Assembly: GCA_019636445.1 (NCBI GenBank)
Contig: JAHBXO010000007.1
Location: 1 to 64,000, forward strand
DNA from: Gemmataceae bacterium
Lineage (GTDB): Bacteria > Planctomycetota > Planctomycetia > Gemmatales > Gemmataceae
Reading direction: 5' to 3'
Length of the DNA stretch: 64,000 bases
Below, piece by piece: positions 51,941-63,500 of the stretch. The notes beneath the pieces were generated by a model. It was not told where the DNA came from. It made no database searches and saw only the letters and a program-made list of their open reading frames with translations. Each line of letters opens with the position of its first letter. Position 1 is the first letter of the stretch. The position numbers and the translations under genes were made by a program.

Positions 51941-54376
51941 ATGCGAGTTCTCTCCCTGTTTGCCTTGCTTCTCGTATCGTCCGCGCGCGCCGACGAGTTG
52001 TCGTACAACCGCGACGTGCGGCCGATCCTTTCGGATAACTGTTTCGCCTGCCACGGGCCGGACAAGAACCAGCGCAAGGCGAAGCTTCGCCTCGACGAGC
52101 GAGACGTGGCAATCGCGCGCAAGGCGATCGTACCCGGGAAGCCGGGCGAGAGCGCGCTGGTGGCGCGGATCGAGAGCAAGGCCGCCGACGAGCAGATGCC
52201 GCCGCCGGATTCGCACAAGATGCTGACGGCGGCGCAGAAGACCATTCTCAAGAGGTGGATCGCCGAAGGCGCGAAGTACGAGCCACACTGGGCGTACATC
52301 CCGCTCAAACCGTTTCGCGGCGAGGCGAAGCCGAGCGCGGGCGCGATCGATCATTTCATTCTCGAACGACTCAAGAGAGAAAAACTCGCCCCCTCCCCCG
52401 AAGCGGATCGTGTCACGCTCATTCGCCGGCTGAGCTTCGATATCACCGGGCTGCCGCCGACGTGGGCCGAGGTGCAGGCGTTCGCGAAGGACGACAGCCC
52501 GCAGGCCTACGAGAAGCTCGTCGACCGCCTCCTCGCCAGCGCGCACTACGGCGAGCGCATGGCGCTCTTCTGGCTCGACCTCGTCCGCTACGCCGACACC
52601 ATCGGCTACCACAGCGACAACCCGATGCCGGTCTGGCCGTACCGTGATTACGTCATCCGGGCGTTCAACGCGAACAAGCCGTTCGACGCGTTCACGGTGG
52701 AGCAACTCGCCGGGGACCTGCTGCCGAACGCGACGATCGAACAGAAGACGGCGAGCGCGTACAACCGGCTGCTGCAAACCACCGAAGAAGGCGGCAGCCA
52801 GGCGAAGGAGTACGAGGCGAAGTACGCTGCCGACCGCGTGCGGAACGTCGGCTCCGTCTGGCTCGGCGTCACGCTCGGCTGCTGCCAGTGCCACGACCAC
52901 AAGTACGATCCGTTCGCCACGAAGGACTTCTACGCGATGGCGGCATTCTTCGCGGACGTGCAGGAGCCGGCGGTCGGCGGTCGCGGACCGGGCACGCCGC
53001 TGGCGACGCCGAAGCAGGAAGCCGAATTGAAGAAGTTCGACGCCGCGATCGCCGAGGCGAAGAAGGCGCTCAAGGCGGAGGAGGAGAAGTTTTTGCCGAA
53101 GCAGACCGAGTGGGAGAAGACCGCGAAGAACCTGCCGGCGAATATCCAGAACATTTTGAAGGTGGAGAAGCGCACGCCGAAGCAGACGAACGACTTGAAG
53201 ACGTTCTACCTCGGTCAGCTTGCGGAGACGAAGCCGCTGCGGGACACCGTGGCGCAGCGCGAGGCGGAGCGGGCCGCGTACGCGTCGAAGATTCCGAACT
53301 GCCTCATCACGCAGGCCGGGCCGCCGCGGACCGTGCGCGTGCTGCCCCGCGGCGACTGGCTCAACGACTCCGGGGAAATCGTGCAGCCGGCCACGCCGAA
53401 GGTGCTCATCTCCACGACGATGACGCAACCCCGTGCCACCCGGCTCGACCTCGCGAAGTGGCTGCTCGCCAAGGAGAACCCGCTCACCGCGCGCGTCTTC
53501 GTCAACCGCGCCTGGAAGCTCTTCTTCGGCGCCGGCCTCGCCCGCACGCTCGACGATGTCGGGATGCAGGGCGAAGCGCCGAGCCATCCCGAACTGCTCG
53601 ACCACCTCGCGCTCGAGTTCCAGAACGGCTGGGATGTGAAGACGCTCGTGAAGGCGATCGTGATGTCGAAGACCTACCGGCAAAGCTCGAAGCCCCGGCC
53701 CGAGTTGGCCGAGCGCGACCCGGCCAACCGCCTCCTCGCTCGGCAGAACCGTTTCCGCCTCGATGCCGAGTTCGTCCGTGACAACGCGTTGTCAGTTTCG
53801 GGCCTGCTCGTGAGCAAGCTCGGCGGGCCGAGCGTGAAGCCGTACCAGCCCGCCGGTTACTGGACGGCGCTGAACTTCCCGCCCCGCGAGTGGCAGAACG
53901 ATTCCGGCGACGGCCTCTACCGCCGCGGCATGTACACGCACTGGCAGCGGAGCTTCCTGCAGCCGAGCCTGTTGGCGTTCGATGCCCCGAGCCGCGAGGA
54001 GTGCGCCACCGAGCGCGTGCGCTCGAACCTGCCGCAGCAGGCGCTCGTGCTTCTGAACGATCCGACCTACGTCGAAGCCGCCCGCGCCTTCGGCGAACGC
54101 ATCCTCCGCGACGGCGGCAAATCGCCGGCCGAACGCATCGACTGGCTGTACCGCCAGGCGCTCTCGCGTTCCCCGACGGCCGACGAAGCGAAGGTGCTGG
54201 CCGAGTACGTCGCGAAGCAGTCGAAGGACTACGCCGCGAACGAAGCCGAGGCGAAGAAGTTCCTCGCCATCGGCGCGAAGCCGCTGCCGAAGGATGCGAA
54301 TGTCGCGGAACTCGCCGCTTGGACCGCGACGGCACGCGTCGTGTTGAATCTGCACGAGTTCATCACCCGAAACTGA
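51941..54376 (+). CDS. Exported cytochrome-type DUF1549/DUF1553 protein
   Basis: 811 residues from the ATG at 51941 (GGAG eight bases upstream), with a signal peptide (RVLSLFALLLVSSARADE). The N-terminal planctomycete cytochrome C domain (PSCyt1) shows NRDVRPILSDNCFACHGPDK, with CFACH as the haem-binding CxxCH. DUF1549 (DHFILERLKREKL, RRLSFDITGLPPTWAEV) and DUF1553 (FVNRAWKLFFGAGLARTLDDVGMQGE, KTYRQSSKPRPEL) follow, separated by a coiled coil at ~360-420. It is upstream of a DUF1501 gene on the same strand, the standard pair. Role in exported polysaccharide oxidation is supposed, not shown. Confidence 0.92.
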   Translation: MRVLSLFALLLVSSARADELSYNRDVRPILSDNCFACHGPDKNQRKAKLRLDERDVAIARKAIVPGKPGESALVARIESKAADEQMPPPDSHKMLTAAQKTILKRWIAEGAKYEPHWAYIPLKPFRGEAKPSAGAIDHFILERLKREKLAPSPEADRVTLIRRLSFDITGLPPTWAEVQAFAKDDSPQAYEKLVDRLLASAHYGERMALFWLDLVRYADTIGYHSDNPMPVWPYRDYVIRAFNANKPFDAFTVEQLAGDLLPNATIEQKTASAYNRLLQTTEEGGSQAKEYEAKYAADRVRNVGSVWLGVTLGCCQCHDHKYDPFATKDFYAMAAFFADVQEPAVGGRGPGTPLATPKQEAELKKFDAAIAEAKKALKAEEEKFLPKQTEWEKTAKNLPANIQNILKVEKRTPKQTNDLKTFYLGQLAETKPLRDTVAQREAERAAYASKIPNCLITQAGPPRTVRVLPRGDWLNDSGEIVQPATPKVLISTTMTQPRATRLDLAKWLLAKENPLTARVFVNRAWKLFFGAGLARTLDDVGMQGEAPSHPELLDHLALEFQNGWDVKTLVKAIVMSKTYRQSSKPRPELAERDPANRLLARQNRFRLDAEFVRDNALSVSGLLVSKLGGPSVKPYQPAGYWTALNFPPREWQNDSGDGLYRRGMYTHWQRSFLQPSLLAFDAPSREECATERVRSNLPQQALVLLNDPTYVEAARAFGERILRDGGKSPAERIDWLYRQALSRSPTADEAKVLAEYVAKQSKDYAANEAEAKKFLAIGAKPLPKDANVAELAAWTATARVVLNLHEFITRN

Positions 54377-54387
54377 GAAGAGAATTA

Positions 54388-54471
54388 GCCGCCGATGAAC
54401 GCAGATAAAAACCGGATCTGAATGAAATCCTGTTTTCTCTGATCGTGTCTTGATCTGCGTTTATCGGCGGC
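54388..54471. repeat. Intergenic palindrome GCCGCCGAT/ATCGGCGGC
   Basis: GCCGCCGATGAACGCAGAT (54388-54406) pairs with ATCTGCGTTTATCGGCGGC (54453-54471) with one mismatch, loop 46 bases. It occupies the gap between DUF1549/1553 and DUF1501, so it lies inside a transcript and could act as an mRNA processing or stabilising structure. A dispersed repeat of this type is common in planctomycetes and other phyla. Confidence 0.75.
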
Positions 54472-54491
54472 AAAATATTCGAGGATTGGAA

Positions 54492-55892
<1,401 letters not shown>

Positions 55893-55986
55893 GAATTGGT
55901 GAGCCGCCGGGTGGGAGCGATCGCCCACGACCCGGCAGCTGACGCCGCTAGGCTCCTCGTCTTTGATCGACGGTGAAAGGAAATCC

Positions 55987-56382
55987 ATGTCGCCCAACAT
56001 TCCCGCCGGCACCGAGCGGGTGCGGCCGTTCCTGCCCACGAAGGATTTCGACCTCTCGCGGCGCTTCTACGAGGCGCTCGGCTTCGAGAAGGTGCTCGAC
56101 AGTGAAGTGGCCATCTTCAACGCCGGCTCCGGCGGGTTCCTCCTCCAGCGGGGCTACCAGAAGGATTGGGCCGAGAACTGCATGCTGCAGCTCATGGTCG
56201 ACGACCTCGACGCGTGGTGGGTGCGGATCGAATCGCTGGCGTTGGCCGAGCGGTTCGGCGTGCCGAAGCCGAGCTCGCCGGCGATGCAGCCATGGGGGCT
56301 CCGCGTCGCCTACCTGATCGACCCCGCCGGCGTCCTCTGGCACATCTCCGAACGCCGCTCGGATGCGAAGCACGATCTTTGA
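55987..56382 (+). CDS. Glyoxalase/bleomycin-resistance-like (VOC) protein
   Basis: 131 residues from the ATG at 55987. VRPFLPTKDFDLSRRFYEALGFEKVL, FLLQRGY and the C-terminal WGLRVAYLIDPAGVLWHISERR follow the VOC betaalphabetabetabeta pattern. Metal ligands are only partly conserved, so substrate is unknown (dioxygenase, glyoxalase or antibiotic-binding). Single gene 94 bases after DUF1501. Confidence 0.75.
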   Translation: MSPNIPAGTERVRPFLPTKDFDLSRRFYEALGFEKVLDSEVAIFNAGSGGFLLQRGYQKDWAENCMLQLMVDDLDAWWVRIESLALAERFGVPKPSSPAMQPWGLRVAYLIDPAGVLWHISERRSDAKHDL

Positions 56383-56455
56383 TTGCCGCGCGTCGAACGA
56401 TTGGGCGTTTCCGTCCGACTCGTGATACGATGCCAGCATCGACGAGGTGATGCGA

Positions 56456-56788
56456 ATGGCGAGTGCGAAGACGAAAGCGAAGGACCGCAACGGCGTGGCG
56501 ACGACCTCCGGGGAAGTTCTGACCCTTCCCGAAGTGGCCGCGTATCTGCGCGTCGACGAGAAGGAGATCCCCGCGCTCGTCGAGCACGACGCGCTGCCCG
56601 CCCGGCGCATCGGGAACGACTGGCGATTCCTGAAGTCCGCCGTCAATCATTGGCTTCAATCCGGCACGTCTCCCGAACCGCGACCCGGCACGAAGGAGGC
56701 GATCATGCCTTTCTTCGGCATCTTCAAGGATGAGGACGTCAATGAGTTTTTGGACACGCTCGGCAAACTGCGGAAGTCTATGGAATGA
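56456..56788 (+). CDS. Excisionase-type HTH protein, putative antitoxin
   Basis: 110 residues from the ATG at 56456 (GAGG upstream; earlier in-frame GTG/ATG possible). After a Lys-rich leader comes a MerR/excisionase HTH (LTLPEVAAYLRVDEKEIPALVEHDALPARRIGNDWRFLKSAVNHWL). The C-terminal PFFGIFKDEDVNEFLDTLGKLRK is likely the toxin-binding tail. Its stop overlaps the PIN gene by four bases. The pair would be an antitoxin-toxin system in which the HTH protein represses the operon. Confidence 0.7.
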   Translation: MASAKTKAKDRNGVATTSGEVLTLPEVAAYLRVDEKEIPALVEHDALPARRIGNDWRFLKSAVNHWLQSGTSPEPRPGTKEAIMPFFGIFKDEDVNEFLDTLGKLRKSME

Positions 56789-57204
56789 TCCTGCTCGATA
56801 CCGATACGCTGACGCTCTTCGACCACGGGCATGAGAATGTGCGCCGGCGGATGGCCAACAGCTTCGGCCTTCCGGTCGCGATCACCGTCGTCACGCGCAA
56901 CGAATCGCTTCTCGGGCGCGCGGCCAATCTCTTGAAGGCCGCCGACGAGGCCGAATTGCGCATCGCGATCGTCCGGCTCTTGCATGCCGAGAAGTTGTTG
57001 GCATCCTTTCCGATCATCGGCTTCGACGACGCGGCTATCGCCCACTTCGACCGGCTGCGGAAGCAGAAGAACTTCAAGAAGATCGGCCGGCCCGACCTGC
57101 TCATCGCCTGCATCGCGCTGGCCCGGAACGCGTTGCTCGTCACGCGGAACACCAAGGACTACCGGGACATCCCCGGCCTGCGGATCGAGAACTGGGTGGA
57201 TTGA
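56785..57204 (+). CDS. PIN-domain ribonuclease toxin (VapC-like)
   Basis: 139 residues. The acidic PIN residues appear in order: LLDTDTLTLF (first Asp), the middle Glu in TRNESLLGR, KIGRPDLLIACIALARNALLVTRNTKDYRDIPGLRIENW with the last Asp. VapC-type toxins cleave tRNA or rRNA. It starts within the last codons of the HTH gene. The partner is an excisionase-like HTH protein rather than VapB/AbrB, a pairing known from planctomycetes and cyanobacteria. Confidence 0.85.
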   Translation: MILLDTDTLTLFDHGHENVRRRMANSFGLPVAITVVTRNESLLGRAANLLKAADEAELRIAIVRLLHAEKLLASFPIIGFDDAAIAHFDRLRKQKNFKKIGRPDLLIACIALARNALLVTRNTKDYRDIPGLRIENWVD

Positions 57205-57233
57205 ACGGGTTCCGGCTGCCCGGAGGAGACGCG

Positions 57234-58460
57234 ATGCGCACCGCTCTCAAATGGCTCGTCGGTGCGGCCATCGTCGCCGCCGTCGTTCTGGTCATCGTCG
57301 CCCAGTTCGCACCGCCATCCAACTCGCTCCGCCCGCTGACCGACGACGAGAGGGCTCTCGTCGATTCGGGAAACCGATTCGCCATCGCCCTCCACGGCGA
57401 ACTTGCCAAGGGCAACTCCGGCAACGTCTTCGCCTCGCCGCTGGGCATCCGGTCGGCGCTGGCGCTGGCGGCGCATGGCGCGAACGGCCGCACGCGCGAG
57501 GAGTTCGAACGAGTCCTGCGCCTGCCGGCCGACCGGACAAGATCCCTCGCCGCCGCGTCGCTCGCGACCCGCTACTCCGGCCTGCGCGGGAACTGCGAAC
57601 TGGACGCCACCAACGGCGTCTGGGCGTTGCGCAACCTCGGCGCTCACGAGGCTTACCGAACCGACATCGGCCGCGTCGCCGACGGTGGATTCCGAGAACT
57701 CGACTTCGCCGACCGCGCGGCGGCGAGCCGCGAGATCAACGCCTGGATCGCCGAGCGGACCCGGGGCCGCGTCGCGGAGCTGATCGGTCCGAACGACCTC
57801 GGCGATGCGACCCGCCTCGTGCTGGCCAACGCGATCGCCTTCCGCGGCCGCTGGCGACAGGCCTTCACCGGCGAAACTGTGGACGGGACGTTCCATTGTC
57901 TCGATGGCTCGCGCGTCGCCGTGCCGTTCATGGAGGCGAAGGGCATGCAATGCCGCGGCTGGTTCGGCGAGGACCGGGTGCTGCTGGAGTTGCCTTACCG
58001 GTCCGGCGACCTGGCGATGGTCGTCGTGATGCCGCGAGGGAAGAGCACGCTGGCGGAAATCGAACAGAGCCTGATGCTCGACGACCTCGAGCGGTGGATT
58101 CGGGAACTAGGCGAGCCGACGGAACAGGATTTCTTCTTCCCGAAGTTCGCGGTGCGAAAGCGGCTCGAATTGCGGAGCGCCTTGGAATCGCTCGGGCTGC
58201 GGAGCGCCTTCGCGCCCGCGGCCGACTTCACCAGCATCCACAGGACCGAGCCGCTGTTCGTCGACCGCGTGCTGCACCAGTCGTTCGTCGAAGTGGACGA
58301 GTCGGGCACCGAGGCTGCGGCCGCGACGGTCGTCGAGATGAAGAAGTCGGAAAAGCTGGCTCCCAATTTCCGGTTCGACCGACCGTTTCTGTTTTTGATT
58401 CGCGACACGAAGAACGGCACGATCCTCTTCCTCGGCCGCCTCGCGAATCCGTTGGAGTGA
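57234..58460 (+). CDS. Membrane-anchored serpin
   Basis: 408 residues from the ATG at 57234, behind GGAGGAG. A transmembrane segment (LKWLVGAAIVAAVVLVIVAQF) precedes the serpin core: NVFASPLGIRSALALAAHGANGRTREE, LANAIAFRGRWRQAF, LLELPYRSGDLAMVVVMPR. The hinge GTEAAAATVV with small side chains indicates an inhibitory serpin; the scissile area is around MKKSEK, with P1 uncertain by alignment (S, E or K). FRFDRPFLFLIRD ends the fold. Serpins inactivate proteases by covalent trapping. It starts 29 bases after the PIN toxin gene and may be co-transcribed. Confidence 0.92.
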   Translation: MRTALKWLVGAAIVAAVVLVIVAQFAPPSNSLRPLTDDERALVDSGNRFAIALHGELAKGNSGNVFASPLGIRSALALAAHGANGRTREEFERVLRLPADRTRSLAAASLATRYSGLRGNCELDATNGVWALRNLGAHEAYRTDIGRVADGGFRELDFADRAAASREINAWIAERTRGRVAELIGPNDLGDATRLVLANAIAFRGRWRQAFTGETVDGTFHCLDGSRVAVPFMEAKGMQCRGWFGEDRVLLELPYRSGDLAMVVVMPRGKSTLAEIEQSLMLDDLERWIRELGEPTEQDFFFPKFAVRKRLELRSALESLGLRSAFAPAADFTSIHRTEPLFVDRVLHQSFVEVDESGTEAAAATVVEMKKSEKLAPNFRFDRPFLFLIRDTKNGTILFLGRLANPLE

Positions 58461-58470
58461 AGGCGGCCTC

Positions 58471-59166
58471 TCACTTCCCCTTCCCGACCGCCTCCTTCGC
58501 CCCTTCGACGATCCCCTTCACCGCGCCCTTCGCGACGTTCTTGCGCGTCTCCTCGGCGTTCTTCTTCACGCCTTCGCCGATCCCCTTCAGGTTCACGGCA
58601 TGGCGCACGGCCACCACGTCGTCGGGCGTTCGCGCGACGCCGTCCGGGCCGAGCGAGCGCACGGTCACGTGCTCGGCCACACCGCCCTGCGAATACTCGA
58701 CCGCCAATTCACGCCCCCACGGGTCGGCCTCCGGCAGCGTGTCGTTCGGCCAGCGCACGTAGACGCCTGTGGGCGTGGTTTGCCGGTCCAACTTGTCGGC
58801 CCAGGTGGCGACGAGCCGGCGCGCCTCGGCGATGTTCGGATCGTCCGCGGGCTTGGACGGCGCGCGGAAGACGAAGTACGAGCACCTGCCCGGCGGCGAC
58901 GGTGCAGACGATCCGGTTGAAGCTGATGTAGGTGGGGGCATCGGTGCAGAGGTCGGTGCGTCGCTGGGTGGTGCGAATGTCGGGCAGTTATCCGTGGGCC
59001 GATCTGTTCGCGTCGGTGGCCCGTCGGCTATCGGGACCTCGGTTCGTCGGGAGTTCGTAGCGGGCCGCGAGATCGAGTGCGGAGCGCCCTGATCGGCGGA
59101 TGGGGGAAAGGGGGCGGTTCCGACGGCACGCCGTTCCGCGGAATCGAAGGTCGCCAAAGCGGTCAA
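58471..59166 (-). CDS. Protein with type II secretion G-like C-terminal domain
   Basis: 231 residues if begun at the TTG at 59166; the true start is uncertain. The N-terminal half is Pro/Ser/Thr-rich and low in complexity. The second half shows EARRLVATWADKLDRQ, YVRWPNDTLPEADPWGRELAVEY and VTVRSLGPDGVARTPDDV, matching the pseudopilin-like T2SSG pattern (DPWGxPxxY ... SLGpDG...DDI), and ends in a charged helical tail (KKNAEETRKNVAKGAVKGIVEG). The frame is open upstream to the stop of the radical-SAM gene, so it could begin earlier. Role unknown. Confidence 0.6.
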   Translation of the reverse strand: MTALATFDSAERRAVGTAPFPPSADQGAPHSISRPATNSRRTEVPIADGPPTRTDRPTDNCPTFAPPSDAPTSAPMPPPTSASTGSSAPSPPGRCSYFVFRAPSKPADDPNIAEARRLVATWADKLDRQTTPTGVYVRWPNDTLPEADPWGRELAVEYSQGGVAEHVTVRSLGPDGVARTPDDVVAVRHAVNLKGIGEGVKKNAEETRKNVAKGAVKGIVEGAKEAVGKGK

Positions 59167-59211
59167 CGATCCCGCACCGACTGCAAGTGAAATCTCCGAG
59201 AAAGATGCGGG

Positions 59212-60354
59212 CTAGCGACCACATCCTCCACCCGAGCAACCAGAGGGTCCGCTATCTGCCATCGGCAGACCCACTTTCAGCTTCTCCCACTGTCCGCCCG
59301 TGCCGACCCGATCCTTAGGATCACTCCGCGTCTGATCCCAAACACCTTTTGAAAGGACGTACCAGCAGAAATAGCAGTGATTGCTCGTCGCGCCCGGCAG
59401 GGCGTTCGGGTCGCGGGCGAGGATTTCGTCGCGGATGGCCGTCAGCCCCTTGCGGAAGACCGTGCCGATGTACGGGTGCTTCCGCGCCGCACGGATGATT
59501 TCCTCGACAGTATCGGCGTGGATGTTGCCGATCGTGAGCTGGTCGAGGTCGCTGGCGAAGCCGCAGCACGGCTTCACTTCCCCCTTCGGATTCACGATCA
59601 GCGCCTGCCCCGGCCCTTCGCAATAGTCCTCGCGGAACCAGGTGCCGTCCCACGGATTCGCGTTTCCCAGCCCCTCGGCCCGCTCGACCGTCGCGAGATG
59701 GTTCCAGTTCAACGTCATCGTCAAATCGTCGCTGACGAACAGGTAGTGCTTCAGCAGGTCGGACCATTCGATCACGGCGTCGAGTTCCTGCGCCAGACGT
59801 CGGATCGGTTCGAGGCCGCGGTCCGGGGCGGCGCTCGCGTAGTTCAGGGACAGAATCGTGTCGCGGTCGAAGACCGTGCGGGCGACGCGGCAATACTCGG
59901 CGAGCTTGGCGATCTCCATGCCGTGGAACTTGTCGACGCTCAGGCCGAGTTTGCCGGAGAAGCCGGCGTCGCGGAGCTTCGTCAGCACCGATTTCAGGTG
60001 CTCCGCGTCGCGGTGCCAGACGCCGTTGGACATGAGCTTGTCGAACTTGAAGCCCAGTTCGGCGGCGCGTTTCGTGACGGCGATGACGAAATCGGGGTAG
60101 AGGAACGGCTCGCCGCCGGTGAAGCCGAGGATGTCGATGCCGGCGGCGTGCGCCTGTTCGAGGAACCGGATCGCGACCGGGATCGGCAGTCGGTCGGTCC
60201 ACTCGATCGGCACGCAGCAATGCGGGCAGGCGAGGTTGCACTGGTAGGTGCCGGCGAAGGAAATGTAGTTGGGCCGGAAGGTGCGGGTGCGGCGTGCGAC
60301 GGGTCGCGTGGCCGCGCGGCCGGACGGATCGGGGGCTGGTAACGGTTCTGTCAC
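59212..60354 (-). CDS. Radical SAM protein with Cys-rich C-terminus
   Basis: 380 residues. CNLACPHC (CxxxCxxC) binds the radical-SAM cluster; GFTGGEPFLYP, KFDKLMSNGVW and KLGLSVDKFHG are typical core strands. The C-terminal part has PKGEVKPCCGFASDLDQL and later Cys residues (NHCYFCWY), a SPASM-like auxiliary cluster pattern, and ends GPSGCSGGGCGR, a flexible Gly/Cys tail. Such enzymes modify peptides, tRNA or small molecules; no substrate gene is obvious nearby. The following gene on the same strand is the T2SG-like protein. No signal peptide. Confidence 0.85.
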   Translation of the reverse strand: MTEPLPAPDPSGRAATRPVARRTRTFRPNYISFAGTYQCNLACPHCCVPIEWTDRLPIPVAIRFLEQAHAAGIDILGFTGGEPFLYPDFVIAVTKRAAELGFKFDKLMSNGVWHRDAEHLKSVLTKLRDAGFSGKLGLSVDKFHGMEIAKLAEYCRVARTVFDRDTILSLNYASAAPDRGLEPIRRLAQELDAVIEWSDLLKHYLFVSDDLTMTLNWNHLATVERAEGLGNANPWDGTWFREDYCEGPGQALIVNPKGEVKPCCGFASDLDQLTIGNIHADTVEEIIRAARKHPYIGTVFRKGLTAIRDEILARDPNALPGATSNHCYFCWYVLSKGVWDQTRSDPKDRVGTGGQWEKLKVGLPMADSGPSGCSGGGCGR

Positions 60355-60575
60355 TTGGGTAATATAGGAAGACCTCTCCCGACTCCGCGTTAGACTTCGG
60401 TGGGCGAATCGTCATAATGAGTTGGAAGGTTCTCCCCACTTCCGACCTGCGCGGACGGTTCTGCCGAACGTGACGGCTCCGATAATATCCGTCGGCACGA
60501 ATTCTCCTTGTAGGCGGTTTGGCGAACGGACAGAATCTTTATCATCCTTACAGCCTTCCCCGCGGGCAGGACACC

Positions 60576-63500
60576 ATGCGCACCGCCACTCTCCGCCGCC
60601 TCGCCGGATCGTTCGCGGTCCTCTCGTTGGGCACCTGGGCGGCCCTTGCCCCGGTGCATGGCCAGCAGGCCGTCCCGCTGCCGGCCGCCGACACACCCGC
60701 CGGCGCGGAGAAGAAGGACAAGGCCGCGCCGCTCGAAGTCATGATCTTCCCGTCCGACCGGGACGCGAAGAACATGATCAAGGCCGTCAACGACTACCTG
60801 GAAGAGTTCAAGGGCAAAGCCGTCACGGCGCCGTGGGACAAGATCTGTTTCGCCGCGCAACAAGTGCTCGATGCCAAGAGCGATTCCTTCTACGAAGCGA
60901 AAACCGAAGAGGGCAAGGTCCAGCGCATCAGCGCCAAGGCCGAGGCGAACCGGCTCATCGGCCGCTTCCCGACCGAAGGCAAGCAGTTCTATCAACTCAC
61001 GTTCGGCGGCACGGCCGACAGCCTGCTGAACGACGCCATCAACCGCGGGTACGACCGCGGCATCCTTGCGGAAGTGTCGCAGCGATACTTCCACACCAAG
61101 GCCGGTGCCCAGGCCGCGCTCCTTCTCGCCGGCCTGCACCTCGACCGCGGCAACTACGTCGAGTCCGCCTACTCGTTCGAGCGCCTCCTCGGCCGCAAGG
61201 ACGCCGAAGAGTTCTTCACGCCCCTGAACACTTTCAAGGCGATCGTCGCGCTGCAGCGCGCCGGCCAGTCGGCCGAGAAGTCGAAAGCACTCCTCGACCA
61301 ACTGGAAAAGAAATATCCCCGCAACGGCCTCAAGATCGGCAACCGCACCTACTCCTTCGACGACCTCAAGGACGAACTCGCCAAGAACCCCGAATCCCTT
61401 TTCGGCAAGGTCGGCGACGCCTACGTCACGATGCGCCTCGGCAACGCCTCGCACACCGCCATCGGCGACGGCGGTGCCCCCTTCCTCGACCCGCTCTACT
61501 CCAAGTCGATGGCCACGCGCGTCGACGACTATCAGGAAGGGATCGCCTGGATCAACCAGATCGTCCCCGACGTCGTCAAGGGGCTGAAGCCCGCCAACGG
61601 CGAACTCGGCATCCCCGGCTTCTTCCCCGTCTCCACGCAGAATCTGCTCTTCGTCCGCACCTACGACGGCATCTTCGCCTACGTCACCAAGGACGGCTTC
61701 TCCAACCACGGCAAGCCGGCCAAGGCCGGCGACCTCTACTGGTACGCCGACGCCAAAGGCTCCCTCGCGTCGGTCATGTCCGCCGACAACAGCGCCGACG
61801 CCAAGACCCGATTCACCCAGTACCGCGACCAGCACCGCCTGAAGACTATCCTCTTCGAGAACTCGCTCATCGGCTCCATGACCCACGACGGTCAGAACCT
61901 CTACGCCGTCGACGACATGGCCCTGCCCACTCCACCCCAAGTCTACGACCCCAACATGGGCGGCTTCGTCATGCCCGGCGGCGGGGGCAATGCCGTCACG
62001 ACCATGGGCGTCGACAAGGACTTCGCCGAAGGCAACCGGTTGATCGCTCTGAACATGGTGACGGGGAACCTCGCGTGGCAGCTCGGCAACAGCCGCTCCG
62101 TGCCGGCCATGACGGAAGAAGAAGAGGACAAGACCGACAACCCGCTGCTGCTCATGTCGAATGCGTTCTTCTTCGGCCCGCCCCTGCCGGTCAACGGGAA
62201 GCTGTACGTGCTCTTCGAGAAGGGCGGGCGCGTCCGCCTCGCGTGTCTCGACCCGCTCAAGGTGAAGCACTATCCGCTGCCGAACGGCAAGCCCAGCGAC
62301 AAGGCGCCGGAACTGGTCTGGAGCCAGCGACTTGGCGAACCGAACTCGAAGCTCCCCAACGACACGATCCGGCGCTTCCAGTGCTCGTACCTGGCGTACA
62401 GCGAAGGCGTGATGATCTGCCCGACGAACGCCGGCGCGGTCGTGGCGGTGGACATCATGTCCCGCAGCCTGCTCTGGGCGCGGTCGTATCGCAGCATCAA
62501 GCAGGCCGAGAACCCCCAGCCGAACGCCGGCGGCCGCATCATTCGCCGCGGCAACGGCATGATGACGGCGTCCGGCTTGGCGACCCTTTCACCGGACCGC
62601 TACCGCGCCTCGGCTCCGATCATCTCCAACGGTCGCGTGGTCTTCTCCGCCTTCGATTCCGAAAGCGTCGACTGCCTCGACCTGCGCACCGGCGACCTGC
62701 TCTGGAGCGAGCCGCGGCGCGCCGGCGACCTGTATGTGGGCGGTGTGGTGTCGGACAAGGTACTCGTGGTCGGCAAGGAGGCGGTGCGGGCCATCAACCT
62801 GACGGGCAAGGCGCGTGAGAAGGCCGGGCCGACGGGCAAGGAAGACGCCGTCGTGGCGTGGCGCGACCTGCGCATCGGCACCCCTGCGGGCCACGGCGTC
62901 GCCAGCAAGGGCGGTGTCTACTACCTGCCGCTCGCCGATAGCCCCGACAGCAAGCAGCCGGCCATCTGGTCGCTCGACGTGAAGACCGGCAAGGTGTCGG
63001 CGAAGGCCACCTACCGCAAGAAAGCCGAACCCGACGCCCCGCCCGTGCTGCTCGGCAACCTCGTGTTCCACGAAGGGCAGCTCGTCTCGCAATCGGCGCT
63101 CGATATTTCGATCTTCCCACAGACCGGCCTGAAGAAAGAGGAGATGGACCGGCTGCTGAAGGCTAACCCGAACGACCCGATCGGGCTCGTGGCGCGCGGC
63201 GAGATCCACATGGACAACGGCGAGATCGCCGCCGCCATCGCCGACTTCAAGGCCGCCGCCAAGAACAACCCGCCCGAAGACGCCTCGCGCCGCCTGCGCG
63301 AGAAGCTCTACCTTGCCTACACCGAGCAGCTCCGCAAGGATTTCGCGTCCGGCGAGGCGTTCCTCGACGAATACCGCGACCTGTGCGACGTGAAGGCCGA
63401 CGCCGAAGACCCGAAGGTCCGCCAGCAGCAGATGGACGAAAGCCTGCGCCGCAAGCAGGTCTACCTGCGCCTCATGGCCGACGGCCGCGAGAAGCAGGGC

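Noticed and set aside
60390..62270. 626-codon minus-strand frame across the TPR/propeller gene
   Set aside because: Shadow of the plus-strand gene, which has a signal peptide, ribosome binding site and domain repeats.
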